Shown: positions 1 to 4,809, numbered from the stretch's first letter. The stretch is 5,297 nt of DNA from an uncultured Bacilli bacterium (GCA_944363685.1 CALVUV010000091.1:1-5297); one strand, 5' to 3'. The notes: a model not told the origin generated them from the letters alone. Translations and numbers: made by a program.

Positions 1-13
1 TTCACGTGGAACA
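1..13. promoter_or_regulatory. parS: parS site 1, partial at window edge
   Basis: The 13 visible bases TTCACGTGGAACA are the last 13 of the 16-bp site seen whole in units 3 and 4. The missing first three bases lie outside the window. On the opposite strand the full site would read TGTTCCACGTGAAACA, the Bacillus-type parS recognised by the ParB/Spo0J helix-turn-helix domain and used as the loading site for the ParB CTP clamp. Confidence 0.8.
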
Positions 14-51
14 TATAAAGAAAATTGTGCATTATTAATAGAGAAGTACTG

Positions 52-75
52 AAATTATTTCCCGGGAAATAATTT
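52..75. promoter_or_regulatory. Noc binding sequence (NBS) 1 in 24-bp perfect palindrome
   Basis: The core TATTTCCCGGGAAATA at 56-71 matches the published Noc recognition sequence (ATTTCCCGGGAAAT core) without mismatch. The palindrome extends four further base pairs on each side (AAAT at the left, ATTT at the right). Noc is a ParB paralogue that loads at NBS, spreads as a CTP clamp and binds the membrane to block Z-ring assembly over the nucleoid. Occupation here is inferred. Confidence 0.88.
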
Positions 76-124
76 GTGTAGAAGTAAATTGTTTTTGAAA
101 TTTATATAGAAAGTCTATATTTAA

Positions 125-140
125 TGTTTTATGTGAAAAA
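125..140. promoter_or_regulatory. Degenerate parS-like site in unit 2
   Basis: TGTTTTATGTGAAAAA sits exactly where the repeat predicts a parS site but differs from the intact copies at four positions. One of these (G to A at position 12) is allowed in canonical parS. The other three change the CACGTG core to TATGTG and the conserved C of the right end to A. Loss of the core suggests that it no longer works as a ParB site or works only weakly. It is flanked by well-conserved repeat sequence, so it is a decayed copy rather than a chance match. Confidence 0.7.
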
Positions 141-178
141 TATAAAGAAAACTGTGCGTTATTAATAGAGAAGTATTA

Positions 179-202
179 AAATTATTTCCCGGGAAATAAT
201 TT
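179..202. promoter_or_regulatory. Noc binding sequence (NBS) 2 in 24-bp perfect palindrome
   Basis: The 16-bp core at 183-198 and the four flanking base pairs on each side are identical to NBS 1. This perfect site shares its unit with the decayed parS copy, so it may act as a Noc-only position in the array. Confidence 0.88.
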
Positions 203-250
203 GTATAGAATTAAAAGTGCTTAAATTTATATAAAGAGTCTATGTTTTAA

Positions 251-266
251 TGTTTCACGTGGAACA
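251..266. promoter_or_regulatory. parS: parS site 3, intact
   Basis: TGTTTCACGTGGAACA is the exact reverse complement of TGTTCCACGTGAAACA, a full match to the parS consensus TGTTNCACGTGAAACA of Bacillus subtilis. It has the same orientation as the other intact copies. It is expected to be bound by a ParB dimer and to nucleate the SMC-recruiting partition complex near the origin. Confidence 0.92.
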
Positions 267-304
267 TATAAAGAAATTTGCGCGTTATTAATAGAGAAGT
301 ATTA

Positions 305-328
305 AAATTATTTCCCGGGAAATAATTT
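305..328. promoter_or_regulatory. Noc binding sequence (NBS) 3 in 24-bp perfect palindrome
   Basis: Identical to the other NBS copies over all 24 bp, with the core at 309-324. It lies 59 bp (start to start of the core 14-mer) after the intact parS at 251. Confidence 0.88.
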
Positions 329-378
329 GTATTGAAGTAGAAAGTATTTTTAATTTATATAAAGAGTCTATGTTTTAA

Positions 379-394
379 TGTTTCACGTGGAACA
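379..394. promoter_or_regulatory. parS: parS site 4, intact
   Basis: TGTTTCACGTGGAACA is identical to the site at 251 and is a full consensus match on the opposite strand. It is the last parS before the SRP RNA gene, whose -35 box begins 115 bp beyond the end of the site. Confidence 0.92.
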
Positions 395-432
395 TATAAA
401 GAAAATTGTGCATTATTAATAGAGAAGTACTG

Positions 433-456
433 AAATTATTTCCCGGGAAATAATTT
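433..456. promoter_or_regulatory. Noc binding sequence (NBS) 4 in 24-bp perfect palindrome
   Basis: The core is at 437-452, and the whole 24-bp palindrome is identical to the other three. This is the downstream end of the array; similarity to the other units is lost by about 462. The 48 bp that follow (462-509) are plain A+T-rich sequence in which I see no feature. Confidence 0.88.
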
Positions 457-509
457 GTATTTGATCTAATAATTAGTTTATAAAAAAACTTAGTTTAATT
501 TAAATAATC

Positions 510-538
510 TTGATATTTTAAATTAAATTATGTATACT
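510..538 (+). promoter_or_regulatory. Sigma-A type promoter of the SRP RNA gene
   Basis: A -35 box TTGATA (510-515) and a -10 box TATACT (533-538) are separated by the ideal 17 bp. Each box differs from the vegetative consensus at one position. Transcription would start near G545, which is also the first base of the RNA closing helix, so promoter and RNA predictions agree. It is close to consensus, as expected for an abundant stable RNA. Confidence 0.85.
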
Positions 539-544
539 TTAAGC

Positions 545-623
545 GTGCAATAAATTAATTTGGAATCAGGTCAGGATGGAAACATAGCAGCCTTAACAAA
601 TTTAATTTATGTGCACTTTTTTT
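545..623 (+). ncRNA. ffs: Signal recognition particle RNA, small (4.5S-like) form
   Basis: This is the RNA of the signal recognition particle, which binds Ffh and targets nascent membrane proteins to FtsY and SecYEG. The domain IV signature is clear: GGTCAGG at 569-575, a 3-bp stem ATG/CAT (576-578 with 583-585) capped by a GAAA GNRA tetraloop (579-582), then AGCAGCC at 586-592. This reproduces the CAGG/AGCA symmetric loop that binds the Ffh M domain. The outer helix pairs 545-562 with 597-616, nearly continuous apart from bulged U601 and G611. The transcript is about 79 nt and has no room for an Alu domain, unlike the roughly 270-nt RNA of B. subtilis. Its place directly before tadA-dnaX is the conserved Firmicutes position. 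The exact 3' end is inferred from the T tract. Confidence 0.9.
597..623 (+). terminator. Intrinsic terminator formed by the SRP RNA closing helix and a T tract
   Basis: The 3' arm of the SRP RNA outer helix (597-616) ends in GTGCAC and is followed at once by seven T residues (617-623). The only long stem available is the RNA's own closing helix, so the mature RNA structure probably serves as the terminator hairpin. Read-through would carry transcription into tadA, for which I see no strong separate promoter. Confidence 0.6.
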
Positions 624-647
624 ATACACAAAAAAGGAGTTTTTATT

Positions 648-1103
648 ATGGATGATTATGATTATATGAAAATAGCTTTAATGGAAGCAAGAAAGGCTTA
701 TAGAAATAATGAAGTTCCAGTAGGTGCTGTACTTGTTCAAAATAATAAAATATTAGCTAAAGCTCATAATAATAAAGAAAAAAAGAAATGTTCATTGGAA
801 CATGCTGAACTTATTGTAATAAAAAAGGCTTGTGGAAAATGTCATAACTGGAGGTTAATGGATTCTACTTTATATGTAACGTTGGAACCATGTCCAATGT
901 GTGCTAGCGCTATTAAACAAAGTAGAATTGAAAGAGTGATTTATTTGTTAGATAATAATAATTATAATATTCAGAATATAGTTAATGATATTTTAACTTT
1001 AGAAGACGCAAATAAACCTGTGGAAAAAAACAAATTGGATATTTCAAAATTTAGTGAAGATGATATTAGTATGCTTAGTAGTTTTTTTAAAGAAAAAAGA
1101 TAA
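648..1103 (+). CDS. tadA: tRNA-specific adenosine deaminase TadA
   Basis: A 151-residue zinc-dependent deaminase that converts A34 of the tRNA-Arg(ACG) wobble position to inosine. Zinc and catalytic residues are visible: H52-A-E54 (zinc ligand and proton-shuttling glutamate) and P81-C82-P-M-C85. The N-terminal helix and the NEVPVGAVLV strand (21-30) are typical, and the length is close to the usual 150-170. The start is ATG 648 because AAGGAG (634-639) lies 8 nt upstream; the in-frame ATG at 609 lies inside the SRP RNA and is rejected. The part after RVIYLL (96-101) is unusual: the family's GA-D-K-G-GS loop is replaced by an Asn/Ile-rich stretch, although the catalytic core is intact. The family's usual gene position, between the SRP RNA and dnaX, supports TadA over cytidine or guanine deaminases. 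A weak TATACA (623-628) upstream could be a promoter, but no good -35 goes with it. Confidence 0.92.
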   Translation: MDDYDYMKIALMEARKAYRNNEVPVGAVLVQNNKILAKAHNNKEKKKCSLEHAELIVIKKACGKCHNWRLMDSTLYVTLEPCPMCASAIKQSRIERVIYLLDNNNYNIQNIVNDILTLEDANKPVEKNKLDISKFSEDDISMLSSFFKEKR

Positions 1104-1145
1104 CAAACAAATGTTTTATATATTATTTTTTTCTTTTGTTTGTTA
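1101..1145. repeat. 11-bp inverted repeat between tadA and dnaX
   Basis: TAACAAACAAA (1101-1111, starting with the tadA stop codon) is the exact reverse complement of TTTGTTTGTTA (1135-1145), with a 23-nt A+T-rich loop. No T tract follows on the + strand. On the - strand the stem is followed by TCTTTTTTCTTT, so it looks more like a weak terminator for antisense transcripts. The stem has only two G-C pairs, so stability is doubtful. The right arm overlaps the dnaX -10 region. Confidence 0.4.
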
Positions 1146-1149
1146 TACT
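1141..1149 (+). promoter_or_regulatory. Extended -10 promoter candidate for dnaX
   Basis: TGTTATACT fits the extended -10 pattern TGnTATAAT with one mismatch. No recognisable -35 lies 16-18 bp upstream, as is common when the TG extension is present. A start near 1156 would give a leader of about 19 nt that still includes the ribosome binding site at 1163-1168. It would drive the dnaX to ricT operon independently of tadA. Confidence 0.5.
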
Positions 1150-1174
1150 AATTGTGTTTAGTGAGGTGAGGTTT

Positions 1175-2848
1175 GTGTATCAAGCTCTTTATAGAAAGTA
1201 TCGTCCGTTGGAATTTGAAGATGTAGTTGGGCAGAATGTTATTGTAAATACACTTAAGAATGCTGTTGTTTATAATCATATAAGCCATGCTTATTTATTT
1301 TCTGGACCAAGAGGTACTGGAAAAACAACGATTGCAAAGATATTTGCTAGAGCTGTTAACTGCTTAGATTCTAAGGACGGATTGGCCTGTGGAAAATGCA
1401 AAAATTGTCAATATTCTTTTTCAAAAGAATGTATGGATATAATTGAAATTGATGCTGCTTCTAATAATGGTGTTGATGAAATAAGGGAATTAAGAAATAA
1501 TGTTAATATTTTACCTAGTGAATTAAAGTATAAAGTTTATATTATAGATGAAGTTCATATGCTGTCTATTGGTGCTTTTAATGCGTTGTTGAAAACTATT
1601 GAAGAACCTCCAAGCCATGTTATTTTTGTGTTGGCAACTACTGACCCCCAAAAAATACCTGCTACGATTATATCTAGATGTCAATGGTATACTTTTAAAA
1701 AAATAAGTAATAATGATATTGTTAAAAGACTTAGACAAATTGTTGATAATGAAGAAATTACTGTTGATAATACGGTTTTAGAAAAGATTGCGGAAGCTTC
1801 TGATGGTGGATTGCGTGATGCAATAGGACTTTTAGATAAACTTAGAGCATATTCCACTGGTGCTATTTCTCTTGATGATTTTTATGAGATTAATGGACAA
1901 GTTAATGATATAGAATTAGATGAATTGCAAAAAATGATATTTTCTAATAATGTTAAAGAGGTTCTTTTTAAAGTAGAGAAATATTATCAAGATGGAAAAA
2001 ATTTAGTACAAGTTTTAAAGCAGTTGATGTTACTTATTAAAGATGAGCTTTTTGATTATTATGTTAATGATAAATCTTTAATTGCAGATGAAGATGTAAT
2101 GGTTGATTTTCTTAATTTGTTGAATAATGAAATAGTTAATATAAAAAAAGCTGATGATGTTAAGTTGTCTGTTCAAATAACGTTATTGCATTATATAGAT
2201 GCTAATATTAAAAAATCTAATGGTAAAATTTCAGAGACTATTAATAAACCTTTGGATAATAAAACAATAGTTAAAGTGCAAAAAGAAGAGGTATCTGTTG
2301 TTTCTAATCCTACTATAGAAGAAAAAAATGTTTTTTCTCATGAAAAAGTGGATTTTTCTAAAGTTAAAGAATTAATGTTAATTAGAGCTAGAAATACTAT
2401 GATAGAAGCTTTAAAAACAGAACTTACAAAAGAACAAAATAATTTAAATGTTTTTAATGATTATACTTTTGATCAAAATAATGGCTATTTAGCTTGTGAA
2501 CTTTTGGATGGTACTGTTAGAGCTGCTAGTAATAGTTCTATAATTTTAAGTTATGATTATGAGTCAATGATAGAGAAAATGTATAATCATATAGATAAAT
2601 TAATAGAGTTTTATAATAAAATTTCTAATAATAATAAAATAATCGCACTTATTACTAATGAAGAGTGGAATAATTTGAAAAATGAATATATGGTACTTAG
2701 AAAAGAGGGAAGACAATTTTCTTATCAAGAAGAACCTGTCTTGAATATTAATAATAATAATGATAAAATAACTGATGAGGACAATAATGATATTATAAAA
2801 GAAGCTAAAGATTTGTTTGGCGATATTGTAGAAATTAAGGAGGATTAA
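1175..2848 (+). CDS. dnaX: DNA polymerase III subunit gamma/tau (clamp loader ATPase)
   Basis: A 557-residue AAA+ motor subunit of the clamp loader, which opens the DnaN ring and loads it on primed DNA; tau also tethers the polymerase and DnaB/DnaC helicase. The N-terminus MYQALYRKYRP is the family signature. Next come Walker A GPRGTGKT (44-51), a zinc module C63/C72/C75/C78, Walker B DEVH (125-128), sensor 1 ATTDP (154-158), SRC with arginine finger R168, and GGLRDAIGLLDKL (sensor 2). The collar domain runs to about residue 350, followed by a linker and the tau-specific C-terminal domain ending in KEAKDLFGDIVEIKED. The length is close to the B. subtilis protein. The start is GTG 1175, preceded by GAGGTG (1163-1168) at 6 nt; the in-frame TTG at 1136 has no ribosome site and adds 13 non-family residues. 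Two in-frame A7 runs (2143-2149 and 2322-2328) could allow slippage to a shorter gamma-like form. Confidence 0.96.
   Translation: MYQALYRKYRPLEFEDVVGQNVIVNTLKNAVVYNHISHAYLFSGPRGTGKTTIAKIFARAVNCLDSKDGLACGKCKNCQYSFSKECMDIIEIDAASNNGVDEIRELRNNVNILPSELKYKVYIIDEVHMLSIGAFNALLKTIEEPPSHVIFVLATTDPQKIPATIISRCQWYTFKKISNNDIVKRLRQIVDNEEITVDNTVLEKIAEASDGGLRDAIGLLDKLRAYSTGAISLDDFYEINGQVNDIELDELQKMIFSNNVKEVLFKVEKYYQDGKNLVQVLKQLMLLIKDELFDYYVNDKSLIADEDVMVDFLNLLNNEIVNIKKADDVKLSVQITLLHYIDANIKKSNGKISETINKPLDNKTIVKVQKEEVSVVSNPTIEEKNVFSHEKVDFSKVKELMLIRARNTMIEALKTELTKEQNNLNVFNDYTFDQNNGYLACELLDGTVRAASNSSIILSYDYESMIEKMYNHIDKLIEFYNKISNNNKIIALITNEEWNNLKNEYMVLRKEGRQFSYQEEPVLNINNNNDKITDEDNNDIIKEAKDLFGDIVEIKED
2143..2149 (+). 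other. Possible -1 slippage site in dnaX
   Basis: In frame this reads A-AAA-AAA (codons Lys324-Lys325), a fit to the X-XXY-YYZ slippery heptamer. A -1 shift would add one codon (AGC) and stop at TGA 2152-2154, giving about 326 residues. E. coli dnaX makes gamma by the same kind of shift. Against it: no clear upstream Shine-Dalgarno stimulator or downstream hairpin is visible, A7 runs are expected in such A+T-rich DNA, and the product would lose the last helix of the collar domain. Confidence 0.2.
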
Positions 2849-2850
2849 AT

Positions 2851-3147
2851 ATGAATATACAAGCTATGATGAAGCAAGCTCAAAAATTACAAAATGATAT
2901 GATGAAAGCAAAAGAAGAAATAGATAAGATGGAGTTTTCTAGTACAAATGGTCTTGTTACTGTTAAGATAAATGGTAAGAAAGAGGTAATTGATGTTGTA
3001 ATAGAGAAAGATGCTGATTTTTCTTTAGATGATTTAGAAATGCTTCAGGATATGATTAGAATTGCTACTAATGAGGCAATGGAGCAAGTTGATAAAGTAA
3101 CTGAAGATAAAATGGGACGTTTTAGTTCTATGCCAGGTTTATTCTAA
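2851..3147 (+). CDS. ebfC: Nucleoid-associated protein of the YbaB/EbfC family
   Basis: A 98-residue homologue of YbaB/EbfC (YaaK in B. subtilis), a small dimeric protein that binds and bridges DNA in the nucleoid. The family layout is visible: a Met/Gln/Lys-rich N-terminal helix (MNIQAMMKQAQKLQNDM, 1-17, continuing to about 28), a central sheet with GLVTVKINGKKEVIDVVI (34-51), a long second helix (about 59-88), and the C-terminal MPGLF. The start is ATG 2851, with AAGGAGG (2837-2843) lying inside the last codons of dnaX 7 nt upstream. Only 2 nt separate it from the dnaX stop, so the two are co-transcribed and probably translationally coupled. The dnaX-ebfC-recR order is widely conserved and supports the call. 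The precise cellular role of the family remains uncertain. Confidence 0.95.
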   Translation: MNIQAMMKQAQKLQNDMMKAKEEIDKMEFSSTNGLVTVKINGKKEVIDVVIEKDADFSLDDLEMLQDMIRIATNEAMEQVDKVTEDKMGRFSSMPGLF

Positions 3148-3740
3148 TGCCAGATAGTTTAAAAAATTTAATTGATAGTTTTCAAAATTTTCCTGGTATT
3201 GGAGAAAAAACAGCAGAACGAATGGCTTTTTCTATTTTGAACTTTGATGATGAAAAGTTTTCATTGTTACAAGAAAATTTGAAGTTAGTTAAAGATGAGA
3301 TTCATCCTTGTAAAAGATGTAATTCTCTTACTGATAAGGAATTATGTGAGATTTGTGAGTCTTCAATAAGAGATAAAAATACTATATGTGTTGTGGAAGA
3401 TTCTAAGATTGTTTTCTTATTTGAGAAGTTAGGTACTTATAATGGACTTTATCATGTAATTAATGGATTGATATCTCCTCTTGATGATATTAATCCTGAA
3501 GATATAGGTCTTGATAGGCTTCTTAATAGGATTAAAGAAGATGAAATAAAAGAAGTTATTTTGGCTTTTAAACCTAGTGTTGAAGGTGAAATAACAGCTT
3601 TATATATTAAGAAAATATTAGATGGAATGAATATTTTGGTTACAAGGCTTGCTAGTGGAGTACCAATAGGCGCTGATATGGAATATATTGATGCTTTAAC
3701 ACTTGAGAGAGCTTTGGAAGATAGAAAAGAAATATCATAA
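3147..3740 (+). CDS. recR: Recombination mediator protein RecR
   Basis: A 197-residue protein of the usual family length. RecR forms a ring clamp with RecO that helps load RecA on SSB-coated single-stranded DNA during gap repair. Domains in order: helix-hairpin-helix with FPGIGEKTAERMAF (15-28), a zinc finger C55-x2-C58 and C67-x2-C70, a Toprim domain starting at TICVVED (78-84) and including PSVEGEITALYI, and a C-terminal RLASGVPIGADMEYIDALTL segment that matches the family's Walker-like motif. The ATG overlaps the ebfC stop by one base (TAATG), with a weak AGG (3135-3137) as ribosome site, so translation probably depends on ribosomes ending ebfC. No motif appears to be missing. Confidence 0.96.
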   Translation: MPDSLKNLIDSFQNFPGIGEKTAERMAFSILNFDDEKFSLLQENLKLVKDEIHPCKRCNSLTDKELCEICESSIRDKNTICVVEDSKIVFLFEKLGTYNGLYHVINGLISPLDDINPEDIGLDRLLNRIKEDEIKEVILAFKPSVEGEITALYIKKILDGMNILVTRLASGVPIGADMEYIDALTLERALEDRKEIS

Positions 3741-3779
3741 ATATTAGTCATTATGCATACACTTTATTAGGTGTTTGAT

Positions 3780-3968
3780 ATGATGAAAAAAATATGGCAG
3801 TGTCTTAAAAAAATAATTATTAGTGTATTTATACTATATGGTTATAATTTAATTGCAACAAGATTTAATCTAGTAATACCTATTAATATTTTTACAGTAG
3901 GATCGATTAGTTTATTAGGTTTTCCAATGCTTTTTGTACTGGTGTTACTAAAAGTTTTGATGTTTTAG
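3780..3968 (+). CDS. Short BofA-family integral membrane protein
   Basis: A 62-residue hydrophobic protein that resembles the C-terminal two thirds of BofA, the inhibitor of pro-sigma-K processing that holds SpoIVFA/SpoIVFB inactive in the forespore membrane. The shared pattern is a hydrophobic helix (about 11-26), a polar turn, IPIN (33-36), a threonine, LLGFP (45-49) and a second hydrophobic helix to the end. BofA of B. subtilis is 87 residues with an additional N-terminal membrane segment, which is missing here. The recR-bofA adjacency also matches Bacillus. The start is ATG 3780 because AGGTG (3769-3773) lies 6 nt upstream; the GTG at 3771 is part of that ribosome site, and ATG 3783 is an alternative. 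The stop is 11 nt before holB. Family membership is a motif-level judgement, and a role in sporulation cannot be claimed from this window. Confidence 0.72.
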   Translation: MMKKIWQCLKKIIISVFILYGYNLIATRFNLVIPINIFTVGSISLLGFPMLFVLVLLKVLMF

Positions 3969-3979
3969 AGAGGGTTTGT

Positions 3980-4807
3980 ATGGAATTAGATGTTATAGAA
4001 AAACAACCTAAATTTTATAAACAAATAAAAGAAGCTCTTAATAAGGGCTTTTTGTCGCATTCTTATTTAATTGAATCTGTTAATTTAAGAGATGAGCAAG
4101 TAAATAAATATATTCGTTTTTTTGTTAAAACTATATATGATAATTATTATGATGATAATATTTCTATTTCTAAAGAGAAGATATTCCATTTAGTTGATAA
4201 TTTGGAATTTCCTGATTATATAGAGATAAGACCTGTTAATAATGTTATAAAAAAAGAGCAATTATTAAGAGTTAGGGATGATTTTTCTAATAAATCTTTG
4301 TATAATACAAAAAAAATATATACTGTTTATAATGCTGATAAAATGAATGTTAATTCTTCTAATACTATATTAAAGTTTTTAGAGGAACCTAATGATGATG
4401 TGATAGCAATATTTGTTACTAATAATCAGTATAATGTTTTAGATACAATAAGATCTAGATGTCAAATTATATCATTACAATATGAAGATGTTCCTCATCA
4501 GTATAGTGAAGATTTAATTAATTTTTTTGAAGATATTAAATTAAGAAAAAATAATAATTTATTATTAAAATTTAATTCATATAATAATAATTTATTTAAA
4601 GATAAGAATATGGCTGTTTCAACTATGACGGATACTTTAAGTTATTATAAAGAAATGTTAAACAAAAATATTGATGGTGATTTGGAAGATTTAAAAGAGA
4701 CAATGATGATTGTTTCAATTTTAGAAGAAGAGTTGAAGAAGCTAAAATATAATGTTAATATTAAGTTATGGCTTGATAATTTATTACTTTCAATTATGGA
4801 GGTGTAG
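3980..4807 (+). CDS. holB: DNA polymerase III subunit delta prime (clamp loader)
   Basis: A 275-residue stator subunit of the clamp loader, partner of the DnaX protein encoded upstream. It has the AAA+ fold without a working ATP site: the Walker A position (LIESVNLRDEQV, 30-41) has no GxxGxGKT. Retained features are an SHSYLIE start to the fold (26-32), IKKEQLLRVRDDF (90-102), YTVYNADKMN (114-123) at the Walker B position, ILKFLEEP (130-137) and IRSRCQ (157-162), whose R160 would be the arginine finger reaching into the neighbouring DnaX ATP site. It has no cysteine before C161, so the zinc module of E. coli delta prime is absent. It is shorter than the roughly 330 residues common in the family. 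The start is ATG 3980 with GAGAGG (3968-3973) 6 nt upstream. The C-terminal collar domain is poorly conserved and Asn/Lys-rich. Confidence 0.92.
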   Translation: MELDVIEKQPKFYKQIKEALNKGFLSHSYLIESVNLRDEQVNKYIRFFVKTIYDNYYDDNISISKEKIFHLVDNLEFPDYIEIRPVNNVIKKEQLLRVRDDFSNKSLYNTKKIYTVYNADKMNVNSSNTILKFLEEPNDDVIAIFVTNNQYNVLDTIRSRCQIISLQYEDVPHQYSEDLINFFEDIKLRKNNNLLLKFNSYNNNLFKDKNMAVSTMTDTLSYYKEMLNKNIDGDLEDLKETMMIVSILEEELKKLKYNVNIKLWLDNLLLSIMEV

Positions 4808-4809
4808 AG

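Larger units (their letters stand above)
1..461. repeat. Composite parS/NBS tandem repeat array, four units (first one cut by window edge)
   Basis: Gene-free region made of four direct repeats with unit starts at about -2, 125, 251 and 379, giving periods of 127, 126 and 128 bp. Each unit has, in order, a parS-type 16-mer, a conserved spacer, a 24-bp perfect palindrome containing the Noc binding sequence, and a more variable A+T-rich spacer. Unit 4 stops after its palindrome. The parS-to-NBS distance is 59 bp (start to start) in all four units, while the NBS-to-next-parS distance varies (68, 67, 69). A 17-bp stretch (TTATTAATAGAGAAGTA) is invariant at 32-48, 159-175, 285-301 and 413-429. Units 1 and 4 are identical over 77 bp (1-77 and 382-458). 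The repeat structure is seen directly. The ParB/Noc assignment comes from matching known consensus sites. That the array binds both proteins is inference. Confidence 0.93.

Noticed and set aside
104..120. Inverted repeat ATATAGA/TCTATAT in unit 1 as an operator
   Set aside because: The symmetry is not kept in units 2 and 3 at the matching position, so it is probably a chance feature of A+T-rich sequence.
1..461. CRISPR array
   Set aside because: The period is 126-128 bp and both halves of each unit are similar between copies. There are no short repeats separated by unique spacers of constant length.
609..647. Upstream ATG extension of tadA (13 extra residues)
   Set aside because: It lies inside the SRP RNA 3' arm and T tract, has no ribosome binding site and adds sequence foreign to TadA. 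ATG 648 has AAGGAG at good spacing.
1136..1174. TTG-initiated extension of dnaX
   Set aside because: There is no ribosome site before it, it overlaps the inverted repeat and the -10 box, and the family N-terminus (MYQALYRKYRP) begins at GTG 1175.
1697..1703. A third A7 run in dnaX as a slippage site
   Set aside because: In frame it reads T-AAA-AAA-A, which does not fit the X-XXY-YYZ heptamer, and it lies in the ATPase core, where a truncated product would be non-functional.
1523..1738. Minus-strand ORF within dnaX
   Set aside because: It lies opposite the strongly conserved Walker B region, shows no recognisable domain and is a shadow of dnaX.
3452..3751. Minus-strand ORF within recR
   Set aside because: It is fully antisense to the conserved Toprim region, and its Ser/Ile-rich composition follows from the opposite-strand codons.
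3771..3779. GTG start for the BofA-like gene
   Set aside because: The GTG is part of the AGGTG ribosome binding site for ATG 3780.
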